Part shown: piece by piece, positions 10,893-20,598 of the stretch
Numbering within the stretch: position 1 is the first letter of the stretch
Layout: each line of letters starts with the position of its first letter
DNA from: Caenorhabditis elegans
Lineage: Eukaryota; Nematoda; Chromadorea; Rhabditida; Rhabditidae
Reading direction: 5' to 3'
Length of the DNA stretch: 64,000 nucleotides
Assembly: GCF_000002985.6 (NCBI RefSeq)
Contig: NC_003283.11
Span: 434,001-498,000 of the forward strand
The notes under the pieces: generated by a model
The model's input: only the letters and a program-made list of their open reading frames with translations
Told to the model about the DNA's origin: nothing
Database searches by the model: none
Translations under genes and position numbers: made by a program

Positions 10893-12674
10893 TCAAGTAA
10901 GGGCAGCAATGGTAGAACTTTTATTTTTCCTACGTCTTGGCTTATATCGAACAACTTTCAACAAGTAATTCTGATATGGATCATAATATAGAAATAAAGA
11001 AATGATACATGCCACCGGGTGATTTTCAATAGAAAAATCAATGAAATATGTGAGCCCTTTGATTTTGACGTCGAGGAGAATGGTGAGGTAGAGCATGGAA
11101 ATTGGAATGCACATGAAGGATAGGTAGAGAATTGCCTGGAAAGTTTAACGTTTGTGAGTACTATGATATTTGTCTATCCGTAGAACGGATGCCTCCTTTC
11201 TTGACACCTATGCCAAGGCGGTAGGCAGGTAGGCATGAGAAAAGACTAGGCTGGTTACCTGAAAAATGGTCCGCTGATTGAATTTCTGATGCATTCTCCT
11301 TGTAGCTTCAGACTCGTTTTCCACTTCCATTCGCTTTTCTAGAAAATAAAAAGCAGCTTTCGATGAAGCAAATATCAGTATTCCGACAATTATTGAATTC
11401 AAAATTGTGATAATAGAAACAAAACGTTCACTTTCCAAATCACTCCCACTCGTCACTACAACAGTTGAATCCCACAAGCCGTCGGGATAGAACTTCGCGT
11501 TCTGAAATCATTTTGCACTATTAATATTCAACTTTAAGGTCAAGTCGTACATAAACAATCCTAAATTTCTCAGTATACTGATCGGGTAGGCACCAAAAAG
11601 TCATTGGTATTGTCCAAAGTCCGATTACAGCAACCAATGTATAGACAAGACCTTCGCCAAAATATCGTGTCCAAGAAAAATTAGACCGGTACATGTTGAA
11701 AATCATAAACAACCGGCTTGTGAACAAGAGAAGGGCAGATGTACGTGCTACTGGAATTTTCGTTAGATTTTTAAAACAGAAATATGTTCTATGCAGTTAC
11801 AGTCTTCAGTGCAGGAGCTGATAAGGAAGAGCACTGCAGGATCTATCAGGGAGTTTAGGAATCCGTCCACTCGAATCAGTACGGAAGGTTGGAATGTCAT
11901 GATATCGATAAGAAACGCGTTATTGAGCCACTCACAGGTGACGCTGAAAAAACGCAAATGGTCCGGCATGGAGATGTTATTGAGCAACCGACATCTTACG
12001 GGTGGTGTCTCACACCGACCTCTGCCTAGTTCACCACCCGTCAAATGTCCACTGCCACTGGCAAAATTAATATTGTCTTTAATTAACGCGATGCTTTAGA
12101 GCAGCCGACGGATGATGCCTCATATCGATTTCTGCCTAGTTCACGGCCTCCCGCCGAATGTCGGCTACTCCTAAAAACATTAGGATTGTCTTCAATTAAC
12201 GCAATGTTTAAGAGCAGCCGACATTTCACAAGTCGGACAACGACCACGGCCTATATCACGGTTACTCATCAACTGTCCGCTGCTAAAATTGACATTCATA
12301 TATTGTTGAGCAGCCGACATTTCGTTGGAGGCGCCAAAACACCGAATCTACCTACTTTAACACCTCCCTCCAAATGTCGGTTGCTAACATTGATGTTGGC
12401 TCCAGTACCACTAGACTGTAGAGCAGCCGACATTTCAAGGGCAGCGCCAAAAACGCTATTCATCGTAACCAACCAAATGCCGGCTGCTCCCAGAAACTCA
12501 CCAACAGCAATGAAAATAAATGATCCATTTCAAAAACCCGAAACTTTTCGGAGACTTCGTGAGCACACAATAATGAGTGAATGGAAAAATTATAGCTATC
12601 GAAAAAGCAAAAACTCGCTTGATAGTATTATAAAAAATAGGATTTTCGTTCCAAATTGAACGTGAATAATCCAT
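10893..12674 (-). CDS. Srh-like chemoreceptor 2
   Basis: Five exons (12674-12502, 11943-11801, 11750-11551, 11501-11259, 11135-10893) give 333 residues. The first three exons have exactly the same lengths as in receptors 1 and 3 (173, 143, 200 bases). Features: MDYSRSIWNENP start, CVLTKSPKSFGFLKW after membrane segment 1, VTCEWLNNAFLIDIM before segment 2, ILIRVDG-type extracellular loop, GLWTIPMTFWCLPDQ, RRMHQKFNQRTIFQ before segment 6 and ENHPVACIISLFLYYDPYQ near the end. The tail is basic (KPRRRKNK). Intron 1 is long (558 bases) and filled with hairpin repeats. Exon sequence, intron repeats and flanking array are shared with receptor 3, so the two are a recent tandem pair. Confidence 0.88.
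11975..12492. repeat. Array of hairpin repeats in intron 1 of receptor 2
   Basis: About five units of 100-120 bases. Each begins with a form of GAGCAGCCGACATTT and ends with a form of AAATGTCGGCTGCT, its reverse complement, so each unit could fold back on itself. Between lie a GGCGCCAAACACCGA-like part and a TTCACCACC-like part. Confidence 0.75.
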
Positions 12675-12985
12675 ATTTCTTGTGAATTCCAAAGTTCTGA
12701 CATTAATTTGGAAGCATATTTTTTCCCATAATTTCAGAGTTTTTTTTCAAATTGAAAACAAGGAAATTAGATTGTGTTTTTTTCCAATTTTTTTTTTCAA
12801 ATTTGTTAGTCAAGTTTTTTTTTGACATATCACTTGCAATCTCAAACACTAATTGGAAGTATTGTTGGTGTTGTAGAACTTTAAGGATTTTTAGAATTTT
12901 TTTTTCAGAAATACAAAAAATCATATTTTGGATTGGTTGATTGCGGATGAGCAATATTTTATGTAAAAGTACAGTACGCTGTAAC
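12675..12985. other. Upstream spacer of receptor 2
   Basis: T-rich sequence with no recognisable gene. It is similar in character to the stretch upstream of receptor 3. Confidence 0.4.
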
Positions 12986-13510
12986 ATGGTCCCCTATGGT
13001 CCCCTTTGGAACTCCATGGCCCGTTCTAGTTTGGCCCCTACGGCCCCATATAGCCCTATCAGGCCTTTTACGAGGGCGCTACCTTTGCCCACCCGCACCA
13101 AACTCCCGCCAGCCCTTATCTGTTGCACAAAGCTATAATGGCGAAGTCGCGCGTAGCATCGGCCGCAGTCCACAGAGTGTGATAGGATGTGCCCGCTTTG
13201 TGCCTCCTCCGTGGAAAGCTGAGCCCCCATACCTCGACCATATAGCCTCTTACGGATCACCGGGCCTCCGGTCCACCCTTCTACGCCCCCACGCAACCTT
13301 GTATGATCCCCTACGCTCACCTTCTGTCTACTATGTTTCCAATTCATTTCCAATGGTTCCCGAAGATCTCCTATAATCCCCCTATGATCCTCATACGGTT
13401 TTCCATGATCCCAGCAAACCCCATATGATTACATCTAATCCCACTTGGTCCTCTAAGGTCCAATATGGTGTCCAAATGGTCCCCATGGTCCCCCGTGATT
13501 CACCAAAACT
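12986..13510. repeat. Second pyrimidine-rich tandem array (ATGGTCCCC units)
   Basis: Units of about 10-12 bases such as TATGGTCCCC and CTACGGCCCC, related to the array at 9640-10790. They are interrupted at about 13080-13230 by less repetitive GC-rich sequence. It ends about 60 bases from the 3' end of receptor 3, mirroring the position of the first array beside receptor 2. Confidence 0.75.
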
Positions 13511-13568
13511 TTTCAATGTATAGCAATGTGATGCAAAAACTTTATTTTTGAATAAAAAAACGTAGAAA

Positions 13569-15230
13569 TCAAGAAGAAGTAATGGCAACAGCGGTTGAAC
13601 TATTGATCACTCTACGTCTCGACTTATATCGTACAACTTCCAGCAAATAATTCCGATAAGGATCATAATACAAAAAAAACGAGATGATACAAGCCACCGG
13701 ACGATTTTCAAACGCAAAGTCTATAAAATATGCGAGTCCTTGGATTCTAACGTTGAGAAGAAGAGTGATGTAGATCATGATAAATGGAATGCACATAAAG
13801 GAGAGATAAAGTGTTGCCTGAAACATTTTATTGTCTTGCAACTAAAAATTATAGGTAGGTAAGCAGGCAGCTATGAGGTAAAGGTATAATATCAAGATAT
13901 AGAACCTGAAAAATAGTCCGCTCATTGAACTTCTGGTGCATCCTCCTTGTAGTTACAGACGCGTTTTGCGCTTCCATCCGCTTTGCAAGAAAATGAAAAG
14001 CGGCTTTTGCCGACGCAAATATTACTATTCCAATAGATATCGAGTTCAAAATTATGAGAATTGAAACAAAATTTTCACTTTCCGAGTCACTCCCACTTGT
14101 TACAACCACAGTTGAATCCCATAAGCAGTCGGGATAGAACTTTCCGCTCTGAAGTTGTTACCGTAATCATTTAAATTTGTGAATCAATTCTTACAGACAC
14201 AATACTCAGCTTCTCAGTATACTGATTTGGCAGACCCCAAACAGTCGTCGGTATAGTCCAGAGCCCTATTCCAGCAACAGCCGAGTAGACTAGGCCTTCG
14301 CTAAAATATCGTTGCCAGGAACAATGAGATCGGTACATGTTGAAAATCTTAAACAACCGACTTGTGAACAAGATCAGGGCTGATGTGCATGCTACTGGAA
14401 ACGGAAATTTAATGCAAAAATGTTTTTAAAGTAGATACCGTTTTCCACAGAAAAGTTCATAAAATACAGAGTTGCAGGATCTACCAGGGAGTTTAAGAAT
14501 CCGTCCACTCGAATCAGTACGGTCGGTTGGAAGTTCATGATATCAATCAGAAACGCGTTATTGAGCCATTCAAACGTGACGCTTAATAGAAGCAAGAGTT
14601 ATTGAATACCCGTAAATTGTCGGCGGCTGATAACAAAACATTGAATGCCTTATATCTTATCGAGCTGCCGACATTTCACAAGCTGAAACAAACGCCAATT
14701 CCAGCCGACTTTAGTTTGGCCTAAATCGAGGAGATGTTATTGAACAGCAGACGTTTTACGGGTTGCCCCACATACCGACCTCTGCTTGCTACAGCCGCAC
14801 CGTTTAACGTCGGCTGCTAACAAAATCGTAAATGTTACCTCTATCAATAAAATTTTATCGAGCAGCCGACATTTCACATGCTGCGCCAAACACCGACATT
14901 GGTCTAATTTACCACTACTCGTTAGATTTCGGCTGCTAACATCAACATATACAAATGTTGCCTTCATTATCAAGAGCAGCCGACATTTCACGGTTTTGCG
15001 CAACATTTGTGTACTTCACCGCCACTCGCCAAATGCCGGCTGCTCCCAGAAACTCACCAACAGCAATGAAAATAAATTATCCATTTCAAAATCCCGAAAC
15101 TTTTCGGAGACTTCGTGAGCACACAATAATGAGTGAATGGAAAAATTATAGCTATCGAAAACGCAAAAACTCGCTTGATAGTGTTATAAATAATCGGATT
15201 TTCATTCCAAATTGAACGTGAATTATTCAT
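13569..15230 (-). CDS. Srh-like chemoreceptor 3
   Basis: Five exons (15230-15058, 14581-14439, 14394-14195, 14148-13906, 13817-13569) give 335 residues. It is closely similar to receptor 2: MNNSRSIWNENP start, CVLTKSPKSFGILKW, WLNNAFLIDIMNFQP, GLWTIPTTVWGLPNQ, RRMHQKFNERTIFQ and ENRPVACIISFFLYYDPYR. Differences from its neighbours: the conserved VTCEW before membrane segment 2 reads VTFEW, losing the cysteine, and HP near the end reads RP. The donor of exon 4 (CAG/GTTCTA) and the acceptor of exon 2 (ATTAAG) are weaker than usual but in phase. Intron 1 has hairpin repeats as in receptor 2. The frame is intact, so it is called a gene; relaxed selection is possible. Confidence 0.85.
14610..15050. 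repeat. Array of hairpin repeats in intron 1 of receptor 3
   Basis: Same family as 11975-12492: repeated GAGCAGCCGACATTTCAC and CGGCTGCTAACA ends in inverted order, unit about 105-120 bases, about four units. The unit next to exon 1 (GCCGGCTGCTCCCAGAAACTC) is almost the same in both introns, so the array was present before the gene duplicated. Confidence 0.75.
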
Positions 15231-16019
15231 ATTTCTTGAATAATTCCAAAATTCTGGCTCTTATTTGGCAGCAAATTTTTTCTCAGAATTTCAGTTTTGT
15301 TATGAGAACATGGAAATTGGTTTTCTGTTTTTTTTTTTGAATTATTCAACTCAGTTGTCTCATTACTGACAGGCTCAATCCCTAATTGACAAAAAAAAAG
15401 AAAACGTCATGGCTAAAAATGCTATAGAATCCTAGGGAACCACTTTAAAAATTATAATTTCAATTTTAACAAAACAAAAGTATTAAACTAATTTTTGAAA
15501 TCGCTGCCAAAATCTACAAATAACAACATTTCAAAATTTCCGAACCAAAAATAAATAAAAAATTAAAGTTTAAATTTCCAGCACCAACTTTTTGAGATGA
15601 GTTAAAATTTCGAAGCTCCGCCAAATTTTTCCAAAAAAAAAGTTTAATCAGCCAAACTTTTTCTCAAGCTTTTGAATTCACCTACAAAATCTTTCTCGAA
15701 AATTTAAATTTCCCGCCAATACAATTGCGAGCTTAAATCTATGTCGGTTGCTTCTATATTTCACACACTGACGTAACTTCTTAATATTACTCCTTCCAGG
15801 AAACTGTGTGAGCCCAAAAAGTTCAAAGCCATGAAAATGTCAAAAAGTCACCAGAGAACATTTTCCTTATCACACTGAGGTTTCTGCCATATCGAGTCAA
15901 ATGAGTCATCTAACAAACAAAAATCACAAAATTTCGTGTACTTAAGAACGGCGAAAAGGCGAATATTCATCATCCATCAGTTCGCCAGCTTGCTCACATT
16001 TTTCCACTCGCTTCTCGAA
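15231..16019. other. Intergenic spacer between receptor 3 and the 90-residue gene
   Basis: AT-rich; nothing identified beyond short poly-A/T runs. The last 80 bases should hold the promoter of the gene at 16020, but I see no TATA box. Confidence 0.4.
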
Positions 16020-16381
16020 ATGGCCTCCGCAATTGGTAAGAATTTTCAAAGCGGTGCCCGTGAATGTAGCACATGTTTCTTTTTTGAACAAGTGATTCAA
16101 AAGGCAAAAACTATTAATTTCCAGTTGAAAAAATCAAGACCGAATTGTCGGCCGCCGGGCTTTCTTCCGGAGCCATCGATGGTATCCTGAAGATCGCTGC
16201 CACCTATAAGCCAAAGGAGGGCGAGAAGCCAGATCTGGCTCAAGCTATGGTGACTATTGGAAAGCTCTTCGCTGAACTTGAGACATTCATCAAAACTCAA
16301 CCGGAATCCGATCAAACTATCTATCATGCTATTATCGAAAAGAAGAAGGCCGAGCTTGTCGCTCATGGCATTAAGTTTTGA
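16020..16381 (+). CDS. Small 90-residue helical protein, unknown family
   Basis: Two exons, 16020-16035 and 16125-16381, encode 90 residues. The donor is G/GTAAGA and the acceptor TTTCCAG, phase 1. The protein starts MASAIVEKIKTELSAAGLSS, is rich in Ala, Lys and Glu, has no signal peptide or membrane segment and no cysteine, and ends AELVAHGIKF. Heptad-like spacing of Ile, Leu and Ala suggests a bundle of three or four helices. Codon use is biased to C-ending codons (ATC, GCC, AAG, CTC) in the second exon, unlike the neighbouring receptors, which suggests higher expression. AATAAA lies at 16417. I do not recognise the family and assign no function. Confidence 0.8.
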
Positions 16382-16416
16382 TTTTTGTAATGGTTTTTTA
16401 AAAATTAATTTGTTTT

Positions 16417-16422
16417 AATAAA
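16417..16422 (+). terminator. Poly(A) signal of the 90-residue gene
   Basis: AATAAA is 36 bases after the stop codon. Confidence 0.6.
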
Positions 16423-16935
16423 TGGTTTTGTATTCGTTTTGTCTGACTAAATTGTATAAGTGTAGCTCTAAAAGTAAAGGAGAAAAAAATTGTTTTCAAT
16501 GACAAAAAAACTGTAATGACCGAATTTAACTGTACCGATTTAAAAAAATACGGAAATTTTACAGCTTTATATTTTCAGCAATTCTGATTTTTGGCAATCT
16601 GCCGTTTTGTTAATTGCATAAACAAAAATCACAATAAATGTTTTTAGAATAGTTTCAAAAAAATTTGAATCACCTAGTGATCATAGTTTTGGAAGTAGAC
16701 CAAAAAATTTATTTCTACCAATAAGGTTTATATTTTTGACAAAATACCCACAATTTTGGAAAATATGGCAGCTTGCCAAAACTTTTACTGAACATTATTT
16801 AAAGAATTCGTAAAGTGTTTCACTATGTTTTTAAACCATTTTTATTTTGTGAATGTGATTCACCTCTACTTCACCTTTAAAGGTACATACATAAAAATGC
16901 TATTATCTCCGAACTACCAAATTCAAAATAAAAAG
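16423..16935. repeat. Degenerate dispersed repeat in spacer
   Basis: AT-rich sequence containing GGAAGTAGACCAAAAAA and CACCTTTAAAGG. Related wording appears at 18900-19200 (GGAAGTCGACCAAAAAA, GGCGCTACTACACCTTTAAA) and 61400-61585 (GGCGCTACTCCACCTTTGAA). No gene seen. Confidence 0.4.
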
Positions 16936-16937
16936 TG

Positions 16938-17240
16938 ATTTTTGATGTTGATTTCACGTTGTTTGCAAGAACACAAACGTTTATTTCTGCGAAGAGGTGT
17001 GAGACACACAAAAATTGATATTTCCTCGACTATAAAAATTATTATACGACCATTCGAAATCGGAGAGCAGATAAAAAGTTTTTTGATTTTTTTTAAAGTT
17101 CACATTTTTTTAATTTCTGGTGCTTCAGTTTGCATAACTTCCTTCATGTCTCTCATTATGTTTGTTTTGCCAATCAATAGTCTTTGTTGAATTCTATGCC
17201 TCCCTGTTGTCAAGTCTATGTCTCTCAAAACCCCCTGTTC
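16938..17240 (+). promoter_or_regulatory. Upstream block shared by NHR-A and NHR-B
   Basis: Shares a series of matches with 19745-20015 upstream of NHR-B: TTTTTGATGTTGAT, CACAAACNNTTATTTCTGCG, GAGGTGNGAG, GCCAATCAATA and a CCTGTTGTCA...GTCTCTCAAAA end. Order and spacing are kept. It probably duplicated with the genes and may hold shared control sites. Confidence 0.45.
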
Positions 17241-17452
17241 TAACAATAAGCCAGAATAATTTTGTTTCCAGGAGTACAGAATAACTTCTAAAATAGAAAA
17301 AAATTAAACAATTTTTTAAAAAGTTTGTTGTTACCTTATATTATATGTTTTATACTTTATATATTTTCCAAAATAATTTTTTTTGTTTCGTGCCATAAAA
17401 GTTGCCATGCAATTTTTGGCAATCAAAAAAAAATTGTTTAAAATTTCTAGAA

Positions 17453-19649
17453 ATGGATTCCCCTGGCTCATCTACCTGCTCTCCTCCAGATCTTACAGTA
17501 ATCCCAAAAATCAGCCCAAAAAAGTGCCAAATTTGTGAAAACCCGGCTCACGGGAAGCACTTTGGAGCGATTACTTGCAGGGCGTGTGCAGCATTTTTTA
17601 GGTAATTTTTCTTGAGAAGTTTGAATATTAATAATCTTGTATTCCAGGCGATTTGGTATTTCAAAAAAATTCAAGCCTTGCAAATTGGAGAATAAGTGCA
17701 CTTTTCGGAAAAATGGGTATTTCAGTTGCAAAAAGTGTAGAATGCAAAGGTGTCTGCAATTTGGAATGACTATTGATAGTGAGTTACAAAATTTCCGAAA
17801 TTTTAAAATTTATATCTTTTTCCTAGATTTCCAATTTGATAGAGAACCTATCTACAGAAAGGATTTGGAAATTCCGCAGGTAATTGAAATGTTTTCTGCA
17901 ATTTGTTTAAATTCTTTTTCAGACAGTTGACACATTTTCTGGAAGGCCCAGCTTAATACTTTTCAGTGCTCCATCGGGCTCCAGCAGCTCCAAACATTAT
18001 CTTGATGTTCAATTTCTTGTAGATAAAGCTATTGAGGTTTTGCTAAATGTAGGTTAACAAGTTTGATGAAATACTCAAGATTTCAAATTTCAGGGCTCAG
18101 AAACCCCGTTACAAGTTCCCAATGTGTTGCAAAAATTAGCGATTGGATTGCGAAACATTCGAGGGCCAAAAGAAAAAACTTCCAAAGTTATCACAAAAGT
18201 GGGAAGAGAAGAAGTTTTTGGTATTTGGGAAGAAGATATGCTCCGAACTGCAAAATGGTTGACCTATTTTGATGATTTTCAGAGGCTTCCAAATTCTGTT
18301 CAGGTACACTTTTCATTGCTTCAAAATTTGAGAGTTTTGAAGAAAGTTTTAAAGTTGAAAATCTAAATCTTTGAAGTCGAAAAATTCCAACAAATTTCAG
18401 ATTGAAATTTTGAAGGGAGTGTGGTCTCTTTTCAGTCGACTGGAAAACCTCGCAACAACTGCGAGAGCCCGAAAACGGAAATTGTGCAAAGATGACCTGG
18501 TCATGTCATATATGAATAAAAACTTGGTGATTTCTGATTTGAAAACCATCGAGGTGGATTTATCTTGGTGCTCAAAGTACACGTATGAGCAGTTGAAATT
18601 GTGAGTTTTTAAAAAACATTCTAAATATCACAATAAACCCCTCCAAAATTTTTTTAAAATTATTCCCATTAAAATTGTTGTAAATTGCCAAACTTTTCAA
18701 AAAAGTGTTGGCCGCGTAGTTGCTTGAAAAATTTGAGTGTAGTTTTTGAAAACATTTTTAACCATTTTAAAATGATATTCATCATTTAAATTCACTAACC
18801 AGTAGGGAAAGTGTTAAAAACTACTCTTATGGTGCCAAAATGACAAAATATTATAATAAAACGTTTCAAAAGTTTTTGAAAATTTTAAACATACCATCAA
18901 AAAATGACAATTACTCAGTTGTTGTCAATCATAATTGTGGAAGTCGACCAAAAAAATGTGTGTCCTACATTTTTAGTACGTTAATTTTGTCTTTATTATT
19001 TTTATTAAAACCTTGTAGAAGTCGGAACATTCAAAATTGTTTTGAGTTCCCTTCTTTTTTTTTGGCAATTTGCCAAAATTTTGACCAGAAATTATAAAAA
19101 TCTAAAAATTTTTCGAGTGTTTTATTATGATATCCGGTTGTTTTGAATCATTATAAGTTTATTTAGACAAAATCCCCACTGGCGCTACTACACCTTTAAA
19201 TACAATAATTGAACTTTCAAGCATTCCAGTTTCGACCAATATGATGGCGTCAGACAGTTGGATTCTTTAATCAAAGCAATGCTAGATCTCCAACCAACCA
19301 ACGAAGAACTTTGCTACATGATTTGCCAATTATGCTTCCATCAAGTTGGCAAACAGTTACATGGACCCATTCTAGAAACTATCGAAAAATTACAAGAAGT
19401 TCTGTCTAATCACCTACACGATTATTATGTGAATCACTTGATCCAGCCAAAATATTCTATGAGAATTGCAAGTATGATGAAGATTAACAATACAGTAGAC
19501 GTGGGTATTCAAGCAGAACGAATTTGAAAATAAATTTTGAAAAATTTCAGCAATGCCCATACCGGGATCGTGTAAAAGGGGAGTTAATGCGAGTTTTCGA
19601 AGTTTTTCATGTGGAGTGTTCTCATCCCGGCACATTTTTGAATGCTTAA
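17453..19649 (+). CDS. Nuclear hormone receptor NHR-A
   Basis: Nematode supplementary nuclear receptor (HNF4-derived group): a ligand-type transcription factor with a two-zinc-finger DNA-binding domain. Eight exons give 412 residues: 17453-17601, 17648-17778, 17827-17879, 17923-18048, 18094-18303, 18401-18600, 19230-19500, 19551-19649. The ATG is two bases after a TTTCTAG trans-splice-type acceptor. Finger 1 runs CQICENPAHGKHFG to [10 protein letters not shown] (residues 25-50); finger 2 ends CKKCRMQRCLQFGMTID. The hinge is short (NFQFDRE). The ligand domain from residue 112 has [14 protein letters not shown] and, near the end, FEVFHVECSHPG. Both fingers keep all eight cysteines. Intron 6 is 629 bases and repeat-bearing; the others are 43-97. 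Closest to NHR-B, next in line. The target genes and ligand are unknown. Confidence 0.93.
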
Positions 19650-20598
19650 AGTATTTAGTTTTTTGAAATTTTTATCTTTAATATTTTTATAGAATCTCTA
19701 ATCATCATTATAAAGTTTTTTTTTCGATTCATTCACAAAATAAACATTTTTGACGTTGATGTTTAAACAATTGTTTGCCAGGGCACAAACTACTATTTCT
19801 GCGGAGAGGTGAGTCATACGGAAATTCGATCGAAATTTTTCGGGAAATTGAAAATTTATTTTTTTTTCAGACAAAGTGCTCTGTTTTACAAATAAATTTT
19901 AGCATCAATTCCTTATTCATATCTTATATATTATTTTCACTGCCAATCAATACAAGGTATTTGGCGAATTCTCCGCTTTCCTGTTGTCACATCTGCGTCT
20001 CTCAAAACATGAGTCTTTGGTTGGGAACAACTCAAATTTTGCCCTTTTGTGAGCTTTATGGTTGTTGAAATTAGAGTTTATTTTTTGGAACTTGGTTCTT
20101 TTCATTTTTCAATTTTTTTTCTGAATTGATTTTTTTTACTTTTTCACTTAATGCATTTCAATTTGACTCACAATCAGGAATAATTTTTCAATTTCCAAAA
20201 AAAAAATTTGAATCCCACTGACAGACTCCGCGTTTTCTACATTTTAAACATGCATTTTCAGTACTTAATTACTAAACATGTTTTAAAGATCAATTATCTC
20301 CGATATTCGGCAAAGACGTAGACATGTCTCTGTCGCAAACCATGGTGCAAAACAAATACATGCAATTGAAAAATCAAAAGATCATGTCTGCAGCCGCACG
20401 GACATTTATTTCCATACACATTGGAGTCTGTTTCGATGGTTTTCAATTTTTACCCCTTAAGTTAGCTGAAGATCTATATAGTTCAAAGTATTGACATTTG
20501 TTTAAATTTTTTTTCAATTCTACATTTTTAAAAGGTTTTCTACTGTCATTAACTTCAAAAAATTCCTTTTTCGAAGCAATCATGTAATTTTTTCAGAA
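19650..20598. other. NHR-A to NHR-B spacer with shared upstream blocks
   Basis: No gene. 19745-20015 matches the block before NHR-A. 20295-20450 (ATTATCTCCGATATTCGGCA, AGACATGTCT, AAAATCAAAAGATCATGTCT) matches 23385-23515 after NHR-B. Together they are likely the NHR-B promoter region. Confidence 0.5.

Noticed and set aside
9640-10900. Several plus-strand open frames of 65-140 codons rich in Pro, Leu and Ser
   Set aside because: They translate the pyrimidine-rich tandem array. Frames shift with the repeat, there are no splice-supported starts and no domain.
11975-12492. CRISPR-like regular repeats
   Set aside because: Units are long, contain inverted rather than direct 25-35-base repeats, lack unique spacers and lie in an intron of a nematode gene.
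12996-13376. Open frames of about 120 codons on both strands
   Set aside because: They overlap the second pyrimidine-rich array and have no domain, start context or splice support.
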